DNA of 64,000 bases from UBA8612 sp045642685. Its GTDB lineage: Bacteria > Bacillota > Clostridia > Oscillospirales > Acutalibacteraceae. A program made the position numbers and the translations under genes. The notes below the pieces were generated by a model. The model was not told the DNA's origin. It ran no database searches and saw only the letters and a program-made list of their open reading frames with translations. Shown here in pieces: positions 8,499 through 16,807 of this stretch; the stretch's first letter is position 1; the number at the start of each line of letters is the position of its first letter. The DNA is taken from contig JAZUJI010000056.1 of assembly GCA_045642685.1 (NCBI GenBank), forward strand, positions 1-64,000, written 5' to 3'.

Positions 8499-10112
8499 AT
8501 GACCGAACTGAAAATCGTATCGTCTTTGGAAAAAATTTTTGCTCAGAGCAGCGGTGACTTTTACGAAGTGGAAAAATTGTCGATGCTGCGCCGGGAGCGG
8601 CTGAATTTTCAGCTTGTCGTGTTGACCGATGAGCCGGTTCGGGTCACGCTCACCTGTGCGGAAGCTGTGCAGGTGCAGACCTTTAATGAGCTTTGCGTGC
8701 CCGTACGGCTGCGTTATTACGAAAATCACGATGCCGATGTGCTTGATTCGCCGGACGGCTATTATCCCGATTGTCTGGTGCCCACGGTGAACGGTGAAGT
8801 CGAGTTTGTCAACGGCGGCTGGACCGGTGTCTGGTGTGAAGTGACCTGCGAGCAGGCAGGGGACTATCCGCTGACCGTCTGTGCTTACAACGAGGAAAAC
8901 GATTTGGTGGCGCAAACGGAATTATATATTAAAGTGATCGGCGTCGATTTGCCGGAGCAGACGCTCATGTGCACAAATTGGTTTCACTGCGACTGTCTTG
9001 CCACTTTGTACGATCTGGAGCCGCTGAGTGAGGAACACTGGGAAGTCATTGAAAATTATGTGCGTACGGCGGTTCGGCACGGCATCAACTTTTTGCTGAC
9101 ACCTTTGTTTACGCCTCCGCTGGATACGGCTGTGGGCGGTGAACGCCCGACGGTTCAGTTGGTGGATGTTACGGTGCAGGAGGACGGCTCCTATTCGTTC
9201 GGCTTTGAAAAGCTGCGCCGCTGGTTCGCTATGGCGAAGCGGTGCGGTGTGAAATATTTTGAAATGTCCCACTTGTTTACGCAGTGGGGTGCCGCCCATG
9301 CGCCGAAGATCGTTGACACCTGCGGCAGGAAGCTTTTCGGGTGGAAGACCCGTGCAGGCGGAAAACAGTATAAAGCCTTTTTAACGGCGTTTGCCGCTGC
9401 GCTCAAACCCGTTTTGGAGCAGGAGGGCGTGAAAGACCTTTGCTATTTCCATGTGTCCGATGAGCCGAACCGTGAGCAGCTTCGCTCCTACGCCAAGGCA
9501 AGCCGCCTGATCAACAGCCTGTTTGAGGGGTATCATAAAATCGATGCGCTGAGCGATTACGATTTTTACAAAAAGAAGCTCGTGTCGCTGCCGGTGCCGT
9601 GCCTGGATGAACTGGGGCAGTTTTACGGCAAGGTCGATAAGCTGTGGACTTATTACTGCTGCGGTCAGTATCGGGGCACTCCGAACCGCTTTATGGCGAT
9701 GCCCTCTTACCGCAACCGTGTTTTGGGCATGGTGCTGTTCAAATTCAACTGTGCCGGCTTTTTGCAGTGGGGCTATAATTTTTGGTATTCTCAACATTCC
9801 AGGCACCCGATCGACCCGTTTTCGCCCAACGGCGAGGATGAAGCATTCCCTGCGGGAGATGCCTATGTGGTCTATCCCGGCGAAGACAGGAAGCCGCTGG
9901 TATCCCTGCGCTTCAAGGTGTTTTATGACGGGTTTCAGGATCATGCCGCCCTGCGCCTGATCGAGGCGAAAGAGGGGCACGAAAAAGCAGTTGCCCTGCT
10001 TGAACGCAACATGAGCCGGCCGCTTACCTCAAAATATTATGAGAAGGGTATAGCGTGGATGCACGAAAAGCGGGAGGAGATCAATGCCCGTATCGAACAG
10101 CTCTATTTGTGA
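8499..10112 (+). CDS. DUF4091 domain-containing, glycoside-hydrolase-like protein
   Basis: A 537-residue protein without a signal peptide. The N-terminal third is beta-rich (about 1-140). The middle is TIM-barrel-like with aromatic and acidic clusters such as FHVSDEPN, VDKLWTYYCCG and LQWGYNFWYS. The C-terminal part (LRFKVFYDGFQDHAALRLI) has the form of DUF4091, a domain found with putative glycosidases. A catalytic role on glycans is likely but unproven; the Asp/Glu pair in SDEPN is a candidate. It begins 16 bp after the CinA-like gene and may be read from the same transcript. Confidence 0.75.
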   Translation: MTELKIVSSLEKIFAQSSGDFYEVEKLSMLRRERLNFQLVVLTDEPVRVTLTCAEAVQVQTFNELCVPVRLRYYENHDADVLDSPDGYYPDCLVPTVNGEVEFVNGGWTGVWCEVTCEQAGDYPLTVCAYNEENDLVAQTELYIKVIGVDLPEQTLMCTNWFHCDCLATLYDLEPLSEEHWEVIENYVRTAVRHGINFLLTPLFTPPLDTAVGGERPTVQLVDVTVQEDGSYSFGFEKLRRWFAMAKRCGVKYFEMSHLFTQWGAAHAPKIVDTCGRKLFGWKTRAGGKQYKAFLTAFAAALKPVLEQEGVKDLCYFHVSDEPNREQLRSYAKASRLINSLFEGYHKIDALSDYDFYKKKLVSLPVPCLDELGQFYGKVDKLWTYYCCGQYRGTPNRFMAMPSYRNRVLGMVLFKFNCAGFLQWGYNFWYSQHSRHPIDPFSPNGEDEAFPAGDAYVVYPGEDRKPLVSLRFKVFYDGFQDHAALRLIEAKEGHEKAVALLERNMSRPLTSKYYEKGIAWMHEKREEINARIEQLYL

Positions 10113-10176
10113 AAAATGCAGCGCCCGATATCATTTTGCAACGGTGCCGGGTGTGCAGTTATTGTCGAGAGACGGA

Positions 10177-10211
10177 TTGCAGATATTAAAAGTGCTAATT
10201 GTTATCTGCAA
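10177..10211. promoter_or_regulatory. Perfect 9-bp inverted repeat TTGCAGATA/TATCTGCAA
   Basis: The two arms (10177-10185 and 10203-10211) are separated by 17 bp and lie 43 bp before the start of the CrtI-like gene. No T tract follows, so an operator is more likely than a terminator. The regulator is unknown. Confidence 0.5.
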
Positions 10212-10253
10212 ATATAGTATGGTTATATTGATTTCAATAACAGGAGGTATACT

Positions 10254-11801
10254 ATGGCAAAATGGGATGTGATTGTAATCGGAGCCGGAAACGGCGGGCT
10301 TTCAGCCGGGGTTACCTTTGCAAAAGAAGGCAAAAAGGTTTTAATAATTGAAAAGCACAATGTTCCCGGCGGTTATGCAACAAGCTTTAAAAGGGGTAGA
10401 TTTGAATTTGAGGCATCGCTGCATGAATTAAGCTCTTACGGTTGTGTGCCCGGTGCAGGCAATGTCAGAAAGATTTTTGAGGAATTGGGTGTACATGAAA
10501 AAATCGACTGGAGCAGAATTCCGGACGCATACAGGATGATTACTCTTTCCGATGTGGACAAGCTTGATGTTACCATGCCGTTCGGTGTAGGCAACTATAT
10601 TGATAAAATGGAGCAGTATGTTCCGGGTTCAAGAAAGAAAATGGAAAATCTTTTTGCTTTGGGTGAAAGACTCAGAAAAACAGGAGATTTTTTCGGCAGT
10701 ATCAGCAATATTGATATGAATCTTATTCAGGATGTTTTTGAGGACCATACGGACTTTATCAGGGTGGCTCCGTACTCAACCGATGAGGTGCTTAAGGCGG
10801 CAGGAATTCCGAAAAAAGCAAGAGATATTTTCAATGCTTACTGGTGCTACCTTGGCGTTGACACGGAAAACCTCAGCTTTATTCACTATATCGGACTGGT
10901 TGACAGATATATCAATTTCGGTGCGGTCTGCGCCAAGGGCAGAAGCCATGAGCTGAGCTGTGCCTTCCAGGAAAGATTTGAGGAATTAGGCGGTACGATT
11001 TATTTCAACAGCTATGTTGAAAAGATTATCATGAAGGATTCAAAAGCCGTCGGCGTTCATATAAAGGGCAGAGATGAAGAAGAATTTGCGGATTGTATCA
11101 TCTGTAATGCCGCTCCGCACAATGCGGTTGCAAAAATGATTGATCCGAAAGATCTGCCCGAAATGGCCGTTCGTCACACAAATTCAAGAAAGTTTGCCGG
11201 CAGAGGATTTACAATGTTTTTGGGGCTTGACAAATCCCCTGATGAGCTTGGGATCAACGAACACTGCTATATGATTTACGACACCGCCAACACCGTCGAA
11301 CAGGTGAAAAGTATGCGCAGCATTGAAACAAATAATGCTCAGGCGACCTGCTGCCTTAACAGGGCAGTTCCCGATTGCTCACCCGAAGGGACAACCATTC
11401 TTTATTTCACTACGCTTTATACAGAGGATTGCTGGAGTGCGGTTGACGAAAAGGATTATGTAAAAACAAAAGAATATGTGGCGAACAAAATGATTGACAA
11501 TTTTGAAAAAGCCACAGGCACCCACATCCGTGATTCTATTGAAGAAATCGAAATTGCATCACCTGCAACATATGCCCGTTACGCAGATGCTCCTCAAGGC
11601 ACGATTTACGGATATAATGCAGAAAAGTGGGACGGAATCGTTCAGCGTCTGCTTATGCCTGCTTCGGAAGACTTTATCCCGAACCTGTATTTTGCAGGCG
11701 GTTACGGCTCGCAGTTGCTCGGCTTCGGTTCTGCATACACCAATGGTTACCAGACCGCAAAACGAGTGATGAAAAAGCAGCAGAAGGAGGCGCAGAAATG
11801 A
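10254..11801 (+). CDS. FAD-dependent oxidoreductase, phytoene desaturase/carotenoid isomerase (CrtI) family
   Basis: A 515-residue flavoprotein. The dinucleotide-binding motif VIVIGAGNGGLSAG lies at residues 6-19, followed by EKHNVPGGYATSF. A C-terminal FAD segment LYFAGGYGSQLLGFGSAYTNGY closes the fold. Relatives are phytoene desaturases, carotenoid isomerases and retinol saturases. With no carotenoid genes here, the substrate is probably another polyene or unsaturated compound. A strong AGGAGGT ribosome site precedes the ATG. The gene overlaps the next by 4 bp, which ties it to a ferredoxin-type reductase as probable electron donor. Arg codons are mostly AGA/AGG, unlike the CGT/CGC-rich neighbours, a possible sign of transfer. 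Confidence 0.85.
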   Translation: MAKWDVIVIGAGNGGLSAGVTFAKEGKKVLIIEKHNVPGGYATSFKRGRFEFEASLHELSSYGCVPGAGNVRKIFEELGVHEKIDWSRIPDAYRMITLSDVDKLDVTMPFGVGNYIDKMEQYVPGSRKKMENLFALGERLRKTGDFFGSISNIDMNLIQDVFEDHTDFIRVAPYSTDEVLKAAGIPKKARDIFNAYWCYLGVDTENLSFIHYIGLVDRYINFGAVCAKGRSHELSCAFQERFEELGGTIYFNSYVEKIIMKDSKAVGVHIKGRDEEEFADCIICNAAPHNAVAKMIDPKDLPEMAVRHTNSRKFAGRGFTMFLGLDKSPDELGINEHCYMIYDTANTVEQVKSMRSIETNNAQATCCLNRAVPDCSPEGTTILYFTTLYTEDCWSAVDEKDYVKTKEYVANKMIDNFEKATGTHIRDSIEEIEIASPATYARYADAPQGTIYGYNAEKWDGIVQRLLMPASEDFIPNLYFAGGYGSQLLGFGSAYTNGYQTAKRVMKKQQKEAQK

Positions 11802-12985
11802 GTAAGCGTAAATTTATTGTTAAATCAAATTTTCTTGATATTGTCAATTTTGCAAAGATGATTCCCGACAGAAAGGCTCATCTTGAAAACGGCTCTGCTG
11901 CTCCCGTTCCAAAAACCTATCCCATAAATGAGCTTGCAAAATTATATCATCCGGGGAAAATGCTTCTTCGTGTCGATGAAATAATCGAACAGGCAAAGGA
12001 TGTCAAAAGCTTTATTCTTAAATCAGCTGATGGCAGCAAGCTTGCGCCGTTTCGTGCAGGTCAGTATCTTACCTTACAGCTGAAGATCGGAAACAGCATT
12101 GTCACAAGGCCTTACTCCATCGCTTCAACCCCCAATGATGCAAGAAACGGCTTTTACAACATTACGGTGAAAAGGGTTCCCGACGGCTTTGTTTCGGGAT
12201 ACATTCTTGACAATGTGAAAGTCGGCGATGAAATTACGGCATATTCTCCCGAAGGCACTTTTGTTTATGAACCTATCCGTGATGCAAAAACCGTGGTCGG
12301 CATGGCAGGCGGCAGCGGAATTACGCCGTTTCTTTCCCTTGCAGGCTCCATTGCGGAAGGAACCAGTGAGGCGGAGCTTGTTTTACTGTACGGTGCGAGA
12401 ACGGAAAAGGATCTTGTTTTCAAAAAAGAGCTTGATAAACTCAGTGAAAACGAAAAGATCAAGGTTGTATATGTTCTTTCGGATTCAAAATCAAAGGGTT
12501 ATGAACACGGTTTTATCAATGCCGATATGATTAAAAAATATGCACCCGAGGAATACAGCATTTTCCTTTGCGGACCGAAAGCAATGTATGAATTTGCCGA
12601 AAAAGAGATCGCAAAGCTGAATATTCGCAAAAAGTTTGTGCGCTTTGAATTGTTCTCATCCGCTTCAAAAGCAGAACAGATTCCGGGCTTCCCCATGGAT
12701 AAAGAGGGACTGACATTTGAACTTACCGTGAACCGTTTCGGCAAATCCACTGCAATTCAGTGCCTTTCAAATGAAAGCATTCTTGTTGCCCTTGAAAGAG
12801 CCGGCATCGAAGCACCTGCCCGCTGCAGAAGCGGTGAGTGCGGTTTCTGTCGCTCGAAGCTGGTTTCCGGTGAGGTGTTTATTCCGGGCAATACCGACGG
12901 CAGAAGAATTGCGGATATCAAATTCGGGTATATTCACCCTTGTTCAACCTATCCTATGTCGGATATTACAATTAAAATTGACTGA
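11798..12985 (+). CDS. Ferredoxin-NAD(P)H reductase with C-terminal 2Fe-2S domain
   Basis: A 395-residue electron-transfer protein. After a 55-residue leader come an FAD-binding barrel with RPYSIAST, an NAD(P)-binding domain with GMAGGSGITPF, and a plant-type ferredoxin domain with CRSGECGFC and a fourth Cys in HPCSTYP (C-x4-C-x2-C...C). The order FAD-NAD-2Fe2S is that of phenol hydroxylase or vanillate demethylase reductases. The start is ATG 11798, which overlaps the upstream stop (ATGA); the open frame extends further upstream but inside the previous gene. It probably passes electrons from NAD(P)H to the CrtI-like partner. A strong terminator follows at 13084. Confidence 0.9.
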   Translation: MSKRKFIVKSNFLDIVNFAKMIPDRKAHLENGSAAPVPKTYPINELAKLYHPGKMLLRVDEIIEQAKDVKSFILKSADGSKLAPFRAGQYLTLQLKIGNSIVTRPYSIASTPNDARNGFYNITVKRVPDGFVSGYILDNVKVGDEITAYSPEGTFVYEPIRDAKTVVGMAGGSGITPFLSLAGSIAEGTSEAELVLLYGARTEKDLVFKKELDKLSENEKIKVVYVLSDSKSKGYEHGFINADMIKKYAPEEYSIFLCGPKAMYEFAEKEIAKLNIRKKFVRFELFSSASKAEQIPGFPMDKEGLTFELTVNRFGKSTAIQCLSNESILVALERAGIEAPARCRSGECGFCRSKLVSGEVFIPGNTDGRRIADIKFGYIHPCSTYPMSDITIKID

Positions 12986-13083
12986 TTTCGGAAAATAAAA
13001 AAGAAGTAGCGAATGCCCTGATTTGCAAGAATGTTTTTTATAACAAAACAACGATCATTTTTAGGCATGGCAAGGCAAAGCAC

Positions 13084-13119
13084 AAACCATAGATTCGTAG
13101 AAATGCGAATCTATGGTTT
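13084..13119. terminator. Bidirectional terminator between redox module and cotJC
   Basis: AAACCATAGATTCG and CGAATCTATGGTTT form a 14-bp perfect stem with an 8-base loop, with T-rich flanks on each strand. Confidence 0.85.
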
Positions 13120-13124
13120 CTTTA

Positions 13125-13733
13125 TTACTTCCCGCAGTTTTTGTCAAAAGACGGATTGCAGGCGTAGAAGTTTTTGCTGTTGAGCTTGTCGGTGGCGAAT
13201 TGCAGCCCTTCACCGAACCGCTGGAAGTGAACGATCTCCCGTTCCCGCAAAAACTTAATGGCATCGCTCACATCGGGGTCATCCGACAGCCGCAGAATGT
13301 TGTCGTAGGTTACCCGTGCCTTTTGCTCAGCCGCCAGATCCTCGGTCAGGTCGCAAATGACATCGCCCTTGGATTGGAAAGTGGTTGCAGACCACGGTGT
13401 GCCGCTCGCCGCAACCGGGTAAATACCCGTGGTGTGGTCAACGAAATATTTGTCAAAGCCCTGCTTCTTGATTTCCTCGACCGACAAATTGCGGGTGAGC
13501 TGATACACAATGGCGCAGATCATTTCAATGTGCCCCAGCTCCTCGGTGCCGATATCGGTCAAAAGGCCTTTCAATTCGCCCCAGGGCATAGCGAAACGCT
13601 GACTGAGGTAGCGCAGGGACGCACCCAATTCTCCGTCGGGGCCGCCGAACTGCGTAATGACGATCTGCGCCAGCTTGGGGTTGGGGTTTGCAATTTTGAT
13701 GGGATATTGCAGTTTCTTTTCATAAATAAACAT
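13125..13733 (-). CDS. cotJC: Spore coat protein CotJC, manganese-catalase family
   Basis: A 202-residue ferritin-like four-helix protein of the manganese catalase family. Metal-ligand type Glu/His residues are visible in GELGASLRYL, TEELGHIEMI and REIVHFQRF. In Bacillus, CotJC is deposited in the spore coat with CotJA and CotJB and is made in the mother cell under SigE control. It is the last gene of the reverse-strand cotJA-cotJB-cotJC operon, and its ATG overlaps the cotJB stop. This operon shows that the organism belongs to a sporulating lineage. Confidence 0.95.
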   Translation of the reverse strand: MFIYEKKLQYPIKIANPNPKLAQIVITQFGGPDGELGASLRYLSQRFAMPWGELKGLLTDIGTEELGHIEMICAIVYQLTRNLSVEEIKKQGFDKYFVDHTTGIYPVAASGTPWSATTFQSKGDVICDLTEDLAAEQKARVTYDNILRLSDDPDVSDAIKFLREREIVHFQRFGEGLQFATDKLNSKNFYACNPSFDKNCGK

Positions 13734-13990
13734 CAGCCGTCACACCCGCATTTCTCCCACGGCCAAGGGTTTTTCAGCCATTCTACGCCTTGTGCCTGAA
13801 TGGCGGTCAGCTTGCCGCAGGTGGATTCGTACTCCTCACGGAGCATTCGATATTGCTTATAATATTTGTTGTAAAGCCCGACTGCGTTCAAATCGCCCGG
13901 ATGTGTGTCCAGATAAAGGTGCAGATCCCACATGGCAAATTCGATCGCGGACAGCTTTTGCGTCAACTCTGCTTTATTCATGCACGGCAC
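13733..13990 (-). CDS. cotJB: Spore coat protein CotJB
   Basis: An 85-residue CotJB protein with the family segments FAMWDLHLYLDTHPGD, YNKYYKQYR and the C-terminal WLKNPWPWE. It is a small structural coat component needed for normal CotJC incorporation in Bacillus. It overlaps cotJA upstream and cotJC downstream by a few bases, so the three are translationally coupled. The first ATG (13990) lies inside cotJA; an ATG three codons later gives the more usual MNKAEL beginning. Confidence 0.93.
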   Translation of the reverse strand: MPCMNKAELTQKLSAIEFAMWDLHLYLDTHPGDLNAVGLYNKYYKQYRMLREEYESTCGKLTAIQAQGVEWLKNPWPWEKCGCDG

Positions 13991-14187
13991 CCTCTTAAAA
14001 ACGGTTTATCCAGCGCAGGGAACAGCGTCCCTTGCCGCAGCGCTTTACACACCTCGTAAACAGCGGCGTCGGTCTGCACGGGCACATATGCCATAGCAGC
14101 CACTTGACGGTCGCTGTACGGAACAGCGTTTCGCATGGCTTGCCGCTGCTCACAGAATTCACAGCCGGTTCGGCTTGCGTTGTTCAC
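13978..14187 (-). CDS. cotJA: Spore coat associated protein CotJA
   Basis: A 69-residue CotJA. The conserved stretch AMAYVPVQ is followed by YEVCKALRQGTLFPALDKPF, the hallmark of the family. It opens the cotJ operon. An AAAGGAGC ribosome site precedes the start. No confident SigE promoter was found: a weak CATAGGAT-like element lies upstream without a good -35 partner. Confidence 0.93.
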   Translation of the reverse strand: MNNASRTGCEFCEQRQAMRNAVPYSDRQVAAMAYVPVQTDAAVYEVCKALRQGTLFPALDKPFLRGCRA

Positions 14188-14275
14188 GCTTATCGCTCCT
14201 TTGCAAAGTTATCGGAAGCCTTTTCAGCTCCGTTTCATCCTATGCTGCCGCAGCGAAAAGCGACAGTCGATTCTG

Positions 14276-15268
14276 CTATTTTTCCGAGTGGATCTCGTTG
14301 CGGCATACACCGTTTTTCTGAAATTCAAGGATGTTGCCGAGTGTAGTTTCGGCAATGTTTTCCAGAGCCTCCCTCGTCAGAAACGCCTGGTGGGAGGTGA
14401 CGATGACATTCGGCATGGAAATCAGACGGGAGAGCGTGTCGTCCTCCACGATATGCCCTGAAAAATCCCGAAAAAACACATCCGATTCTTCTTCATACAC
14501 ATCCAGGCACGCTCCGCCGATTTTGCGGTCTTTAATGCCGCTGAGCAGAGCTTCACTGTCAATGAGCGCACCACGGGAGGTGTTGATCAGAATAACGCCT
14601 TTTTTCATTTTTTCAATGGTTTCCCGGTTGACCATGTGGTAGTTTTCTTCGGTGAGCGGGCAGTGAAACGAAAGAATGTCGGACTGCGCCCACAATTCCT
14701 CCGGCGAAACATAGGCAATGCCAAGCCCCGGGGACGGATATTTGTCATAAGCGATGATGTTCATGCCGAAGCCACGGCAGATATCGGCAAAGACTTTGCC
14801 GATTTTGCCGGTGCCGACAATGCCGACCGTTTTGCCGTGCAGGTCAAAGCCGGTCATGCCGCTCAGGCTGAAATTAAAATCCCTCGTGCGGATATATGCC
14901 TTGTGGATCCGCCGCACCGAAGTCAAAAGCATCGCCATAGCGTGTTCGGCTACGGCATAGGGCGAATACGCAGGCACACGCACGACCGGCATTTTACCCT
15001 GTGCGTGCCGCAAATCAATATTGTTGTAACCGGCGCACCGCATGGCAAGCAGCTTCACACCCATTTGATTGAGCGCATCAAGCACCGGCGCGTTTACGGT
15101 GTCGTTGACAAAGGCGCACACGACCTCACAGTCTTCGGCGAGCCGGACGGTGCCTTGCCTCAGCTTTGTTTCAAAATAGCGGATCTCAAAGGTACCGTCG
15201 TTGGCGGCATCAAAAGAGGTTCGGTCGTACTCTTTGGCATCAAAAAAGGCGATTTTGATTTTTTTCAT
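14276..15268 (-). CDS. ldhA: D-lactate dehydrogenase (fermentative, LdhA type)
   Basis: A 330-residue D-2-hydroxyacid dehydrogenase that reduces pyruvate to D-lactate with NADH. It closely follows the E. coli LdhA pattern: LLAMRCAGYNNIDL, VVRVPAYSPYAVAEHAMAML, the NAD motif VGIVGTGKIGKVFA, NTSRGALID with the substrate Arg, the acidic YEEESD, and SHQAFLT with the catalytic His. It is cytoplasmic and regenerates NAD+ in fermentation. The ATG is preceded by GGAAAGCAGC. The 366-bp region upstream, shared with a divergent small gene, contains repeated TGCACAA/TTGTGCA motifs that could control it. Confidence 0.93.
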   Translation of the reverse strand: MKKIKIAFFDAKEYDRTSFDAANDGTFEIRYFETKLRQGTVRLAEDCEVVCAFVNDTVNAPVLDALNQMGVKLLAMRCAGYNNIDLRHAQGKMPVVRVPAYSPYAVAEHAMAMLLTSVRRIHKAYIRTRDFNFSLSGMTGFDLHGKTVGIVGTGKIGKVFADICRGFGMNIIAYDKYPSPGLGIAYVSPEELWAQSDILSFHCPLTEENYHMVNRETIEKMKKGVILINTSRGALIDSEALLSGIKDRKIGGACLDVYEEESDVFFRDFSGHIVEDDTLSRLISMPNVIVTSHQAFLTREALENIAETTLGNILEFQKNGVCRNEIHSEK

Positions 15269-15634
15269 GCTGCTTTCCTCCGAAACGGTTTTACAAGCTC
15301 TATTATGTGCCGAAACGGCAGAGGCGTCCGGGAAAAACAGAACTTTGGCAAAATCACGAAAACTTTTTGAAAAAGATAAACAAAGATTTTGAGCGAAAAA
15401 TTTGTCAAAATCGCTTTTGTGGGCGCGAAGCCGGAAAACAACGCAAACAATTCGTTATATTGCACAAATATTGGTCAGGTGATTTGCGCATTATGTTGAG
15501 GATACCGCTTAGCACTTGATTCTTGCGTTGTGCATATTGCACAATCAAAGCGGTTGCGATTTGTGCAAAAAGACTTGACAAAATGCACAAAGAAGCGTAG
15601 AATGAGCTTGCAAAACAAGAGAGGAGTGAAGAAA
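15269..15634. promoter_or_regulatory. Divergent intergenic region with repeated TGCACAA/TTGTGCA motifs
   Basis: Between ldhA and the small gene at 15635 no gene is seen. The heptamer TGCACAA occurs at 15461, 15538 and 15584, and its complement TTGTGCA at 15528 and 15561. The copies at 15528-15534 and 15538-15544 form a perfect palindrome around TAT. The last copy lies inside the spacer of the promoter at 15575. This looks like a multi-site operator, perhaps serving both directions. Confidence 0.55.
15575..15603 (+). promoter_or_regulatory. Consensus sigma-A promoter of the 48-residue protein gene
   Basis: TTGACA (15575-15580) and TAGAAT (15598-15603) are separated by 17 bp. A TGCACAA motif at 15584-15590 occupies the spacer, where a bound regulator would block RNA polymerase. 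Confidence 0.8.
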
Positions 15635-15781
15635 ATGTTATCAAAAATCCTTTACAAGCAGGAGCATGAAATGTTCCGTGAGATCTCCAAAGAGAAGAAC
15701 ATCTTCCGTAAGCTTGTCATGGCCATGAAGCTTGAAGCAATCACGGCGGCGTTCGCAGAGTCCATCCACAACGCAGAGTGA
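15635..15781 (+). CDS. Small 48-residue helical protein, unknown function
   Basis: The short frame begins MLSKILYKQEHEMF and ends ESIHNAE. It has a strong GAGGAG ribosome site, a consensus promoter and a following terminator, so it is probably expressed as its own unit. The sequence is charged in the first half and Ala/Met-rich in the second (LVMAMKLEAITAAF), which suggests an amphipathic helix. No Cys or known motif is present and I do not recognise a family. Its tight upstream operator region suggests conditional expression. Confidence 0.6.
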   Translation: MLSKILYKQEHEMFREISKEKNIFRKLVMAMKLEAITAAFAESIHNAE

Positions 15782-15857
15782 GACTCTCTCTCGTCAAAAT
15801 AACAGGCGAAAGCCTTTTACGATAGATGTCAAAAGAAAATCTACAGGTTTCACAATA

Positions 15858-15895
15858 AAACAGGGCAACCGCTTTCCCCGGCGGCTGCCCTGTTT
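15858..15895. terminator. Hairpin terminator after the 48-residue protein gene
   Basis: AAACAGGGCA pairs with TGCCCTGTTT, enclosing an inner CCG/CGG pairing. The T tract is short on the plus strand. It also lies at the end of the reverse-strand pseudogene. Confidence 0.65.
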
Positions 15896-15906
15896 GTATG
15901 TAGCAA

Positions 15907-16266
15907 TTATTTTGAAATATGTTCTTTGATTTTACTCGTTGTCTCCAAGATATCCAACGATTTGTTTATCAAGTCAGCTTTTTGAGTATAGTACACTGAA
16001 TCGGATATGTTTTTTGCAATAACATCGGTCACTTTTTTTGAATTTAACAAAAGCTTTTCCGCCTTTACTCATCTTTTTGCTTTTGTTCACTGTAACGGTA
16101 CTTTTTATTTGATCTGCCTCATAAGCTTTCTCATCGCAGTAGGGAATGGAATTCAGTTGATTTATTCTGTTTTGCAATTTTTTACCAACAGCCTGCATGA
16201 ATAAGCGTCCAGCTCTGCTTTTGTCGCAATTTTGAGATAATCACGCATTTTTTCCGTAGTAACCAT
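15907..16266 (-). pseudogene. Frameshifted small gene, two single-base lesions
   Basis: On the reverse strand an ATG at 16266 with GAGGTGA upstream opens MVTTEKMRDYLKIA but soon meets a stop. Continuity returns in a second frame (MQAVGKKLQNRINQL ... KAFVKFKK) and then in a third (TDVIAKNISDSVYYTQK ... KIKEHISK) ending at 15907. Restoring one T near 16200 and removing one A from the seven-A run near 16035 gives a single frame of about 118 residues, Lys-rich and helical. The family is not recognised. A homopolymer sequencing error could explain the second lesion but less easily the first. Confidence 0.55.
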
Positions 16267-16376
16267 TCTTGAATCACCTCATCGAATAATCCTATTTTTA
16301 ATCGTTGGCTATGCGGAATTTTTGGCTGAATGTTTTTACACCAACAATATTAGCCTTAGCCTACCCCTATACCGTA

Positions 16377-16405
16377 TTGACCGATATTGGTTAATGCGAT
16401 TATAC
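16377..16405 (+). promoter_or_regulatory. Sigma-A promoter of the small HTH gene
   Basis: TTGACC and TTATAC are separated by 17 bp. An ACCG-TTTT-CGGT inverted repeat just downstream (16407-16418) may be the operator for autoregulation. Confidence 0.6.
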
Positions 16406-16446
16406 ACCGTTTTCGGTTATTATGTCAATAGGGAGGTTGAGAATTT

Positions 16447-16653
16447 ATGATTTCATATGAGAATTTATGGAAAACCATGAAGAAAAAAGAAATCACTCAA
16501 TACTCACTTATTAAGAATTACGGAATCAGTCCTGCGCAAATTACACGGTTAAAGCGAAATGAAAGCGTCAGTACACATACCATTGAAATGTTCTGTAAGA
16601 TTCTCAAATGCCGTGTAGAAGATGTTATGACATACATTGAAGATGAGGAGTAA
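16447..16653 (+). CDS. Small Cro/C1-type helix-turn-helix regulator
   Basis: A 68-residue single-domain DNA-binding protein. The helix-turn-helix is visible in ITQYSLIKNYGISPAQITRLKRNE, followed by STHTIEMFCKILKCRVEDVMTYI, the typical end of YozG-like XRE regulators. A GGGAGG ribosome site precedes the ATG. It stands alone between a frameshifted gene and a strong terminator. Such small regulators often come from mobile elements or toxin-antitoxin loci, but no partner is intact here. Confidence 0.85.
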   Translation: MISYENLWKTMKKKEITQYSLIKNYGISPAQITRLKRNESVSTHTIEMFCKILKCRVEDVMTYIEDEE

Positions 16654-16690
16654 TTTGTTATCATATAGGATTTTCTATATGTGAAAGCTA

Positions 16691-16733
16691 AACGAAAACA
16701 GCGAGCGCTCATGGAACGCTCGCTGCTTTCGTT
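16691..16733. terminator. Strong bidirectional terminator
   Basis: Two 17-base arms (16691-16707 and 16717-16733) pair with one internal mismatch. The core stem is CAGCGAGCG/CGCTCGCTG. It separates the HTH gene from the convergent FAD dehydrogenase gene. Confidence 0.85.
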
Positions 16734-16807
16734 TGAAATATTTTTATGTTGTGAATAGTTTTAATTTGCAAAGAATAAAAGTCATTCTTAACAGTTGGCT
16801 AATTGTC

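Noticed and set aside
10113..10253. A short forward frame (from 10084) between the DUF4091 and CrtI-like genes
   Set aside because: It overlaps the end of the previous gene in another frame and has no ribosome site; the interval is better explained as a promoter/operator region.
14188..14275. A SigE-type promoter before cotJA
   Set aside because: Only a weak CATAGGAT-like -10 was seen, without a convincing -35 at the right distance.
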